Assembly (NCBI GenBank): GCA_005884745.1
Contig: VAZU01000141.1
Coordinates: 1-6,543, forward strand
Direction: 5' to 3'
DNA from: Alphaproteobacteria bacterium
Lineage (GTDB): Bacteria; Pseudomonadota; Alphaproteobacteria; Rhizobiales; Xanthobacteraceae
Length of the DNA stretch: 6,543 bases
Below, one piece after another: positions 6,159 through 6,543 of this stretch. How positions within the stretch are numbered: position 1 is the stretch's first letter; each line of letters starts with the position of its first letter. The notes under the pieces were generated by a model. That model was not told the origin of the DNA, made no database searches, and saw nothing but the letters and a program-made list of their open reading frames with translations. Both the position numbers and the translations under genes were made by a program.

Positions 6159-6543
6159 GGATGAGGCCGGCCTTGGTCTCCACGTGCCAGAAGGTCCAGC
6201 CGTTGCAGGCTTCGAGCCCCTGCGCCAGCGCGCCGGCGCGATGGATCGATCCGACCGTATCGCCGAACCGGACCGCGCCGTCGGGGCGGACCAGCGCCGC
6301 GTGGCGACCGCGCGCATCGACCAGAATCTGGCCGGCGGCGACGAGCCCGCGCTCGATCAGCGCCGCGAACGGCACCCGCGGCGCCTCGCGCGCGGTGACG
6401 AAGGCGGCGAGCGCCGGTTCGGGCAGCACCTCGGTCGCGGCAATGCGGGCCTGCGCGGCGCGCGCATAGGCCTTCTCCCGCTCGATGCCGATGAAGCGCC
6501 GGTTGAGGCGCTTGGCGACCGCTCCGGTGGTGCCGGACCCGAG
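6109..6543 (-). CDS. ccrM: CcrM-type adenine DNA methyltransferase, GANTC-specific (C-terminal part)
   Basis: CcrM is the cell-cycle-regulated orphan methyltransferase of alphaproteobacteria. It methylates adenine in GANTC after replication and so links replication state to gene expression. Only the last 144 residues are present; the N-terminal part with the DPPY motif lies beyond the right edge. The visible part begins inside the AdoMet-binding motif I (LGSGTTGAVAKRLNRRFIG, continuing IERE), then a linker. The CcrM-specific C-terminal domain follows: RVPFAALIERGLV, RHAALVRPDGAVRFGD, GSIHRAGALAQGLEACNGW and TFWHVE, ending LIDALRAKLRAEMALG at the TGA 6109-6111. That domain, absent from ordinary restriction-modification methyltransferases, separates CcrM from other N6-adenine enzymes. 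Motif I following the (unseen) catalytic motif fits the beta-class order. It converges on mutY and shares 50 bp with it. Confidence 0.94.
   Translation of the reverse strand, partial: LGSGTTGAVAKRLNRRFIGIEREKAYARAAQARIAATEVLPEPALAAFVTAREAPRVPFAALIERGLVAAGQILVDARGRHAALVRPDGAVRFGDTVGSIHRAGALAQGLEACNGWTFWHVETKAGLILIDALRAKLRAEMALG

Noticed and set aside
4803..6317. 504-codon minus-strand ORF opposite mutY
   Set aside because: The plus-strand frame carries all MutY catalytic and iron-sulfur residues; the antisense translation shows no family features and also reads through the palindromic repeat.
5102..6469. 455-codon plus-strand ORF overlapping mutY and ccrM
   Set aside because: It is a frame shadow of mutY that continues antisense into ccrM; the translation is Arg/Ala-rich and low in complexity.

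Overview
The window is a GC-rich stretch of ordinary bacterial chromosome. Its proteins and gene order point to an alphaproteobacterium, most likely of the Hyphomicrobiales (Rhizobiales). The reasons are a CcrM-type GANTC methyltransferase with its family-specific C-terminal domain, an alphaproteobacterial SMC, a DUF721 protein of the alphaproteobacterial type, and a DsbA with a twin-arginine-like leader. The order ccrM / mutY / DUF721 / DsbA-like / smc is, from memory, a recurrent arrangement in this group. The organism assignment is inference.

Layout, left to right: (1) positions 1-3295, minus strand: smc, complete at its N-terminus but cut at its C-terminus by the left window edge. The visible part is one uninterrupted frame with Walker A, hinge, ABC signature and Walker B. 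(2) 3296-3547: a 252-bp spacer with no convincing gene. It has three GANTC sites and a small perfect AT-rich palindrome. (3) 3548-4189, minus: a secreted DsbA-like thiol oxidoreductase. (4) 4190-4290: a 101-bp spacer with a short inverted repeat. (5) 4291-4767, minus: a DUF721 (DciA-like) protein with a well-placed GTG start. (6) 4768-4994: a divergent intergenic region dominated by a 94-bp dispersed-type palindromic element. (7) about 4995-6158, plus: mutY, the A/8-oxoG adenine glycosylase, whose start codon is unclear. (8) 6109-6543, minus: the C-terminal 144 residues of ccrM, convergent with mutY and overlapping it by 50 bp.

The DUF721 gene, the DsbA-like gene and smc lie head to tail and may be co-transcribed, although the 101- and 252-bp gaps leave room for internal promoters. 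Four of the five genes concern chromosome replication (DUF721/DciA-like), organisation (SMC), repair (MutY) or cell-cycle methylation (CcrM). The DsbA-like gene is the odd one out.

I see no phage, IS, CRISPR, tRNA or defence locus and no evidence of a new system. The points worth a second look are the palindromic repeat that opens most reading frames in the mutY/DUF721 promoter region, the unresolved mutY start (a one-base insertion would restore a textbook N-terminus), and the GANTC cluster ahead of smc.
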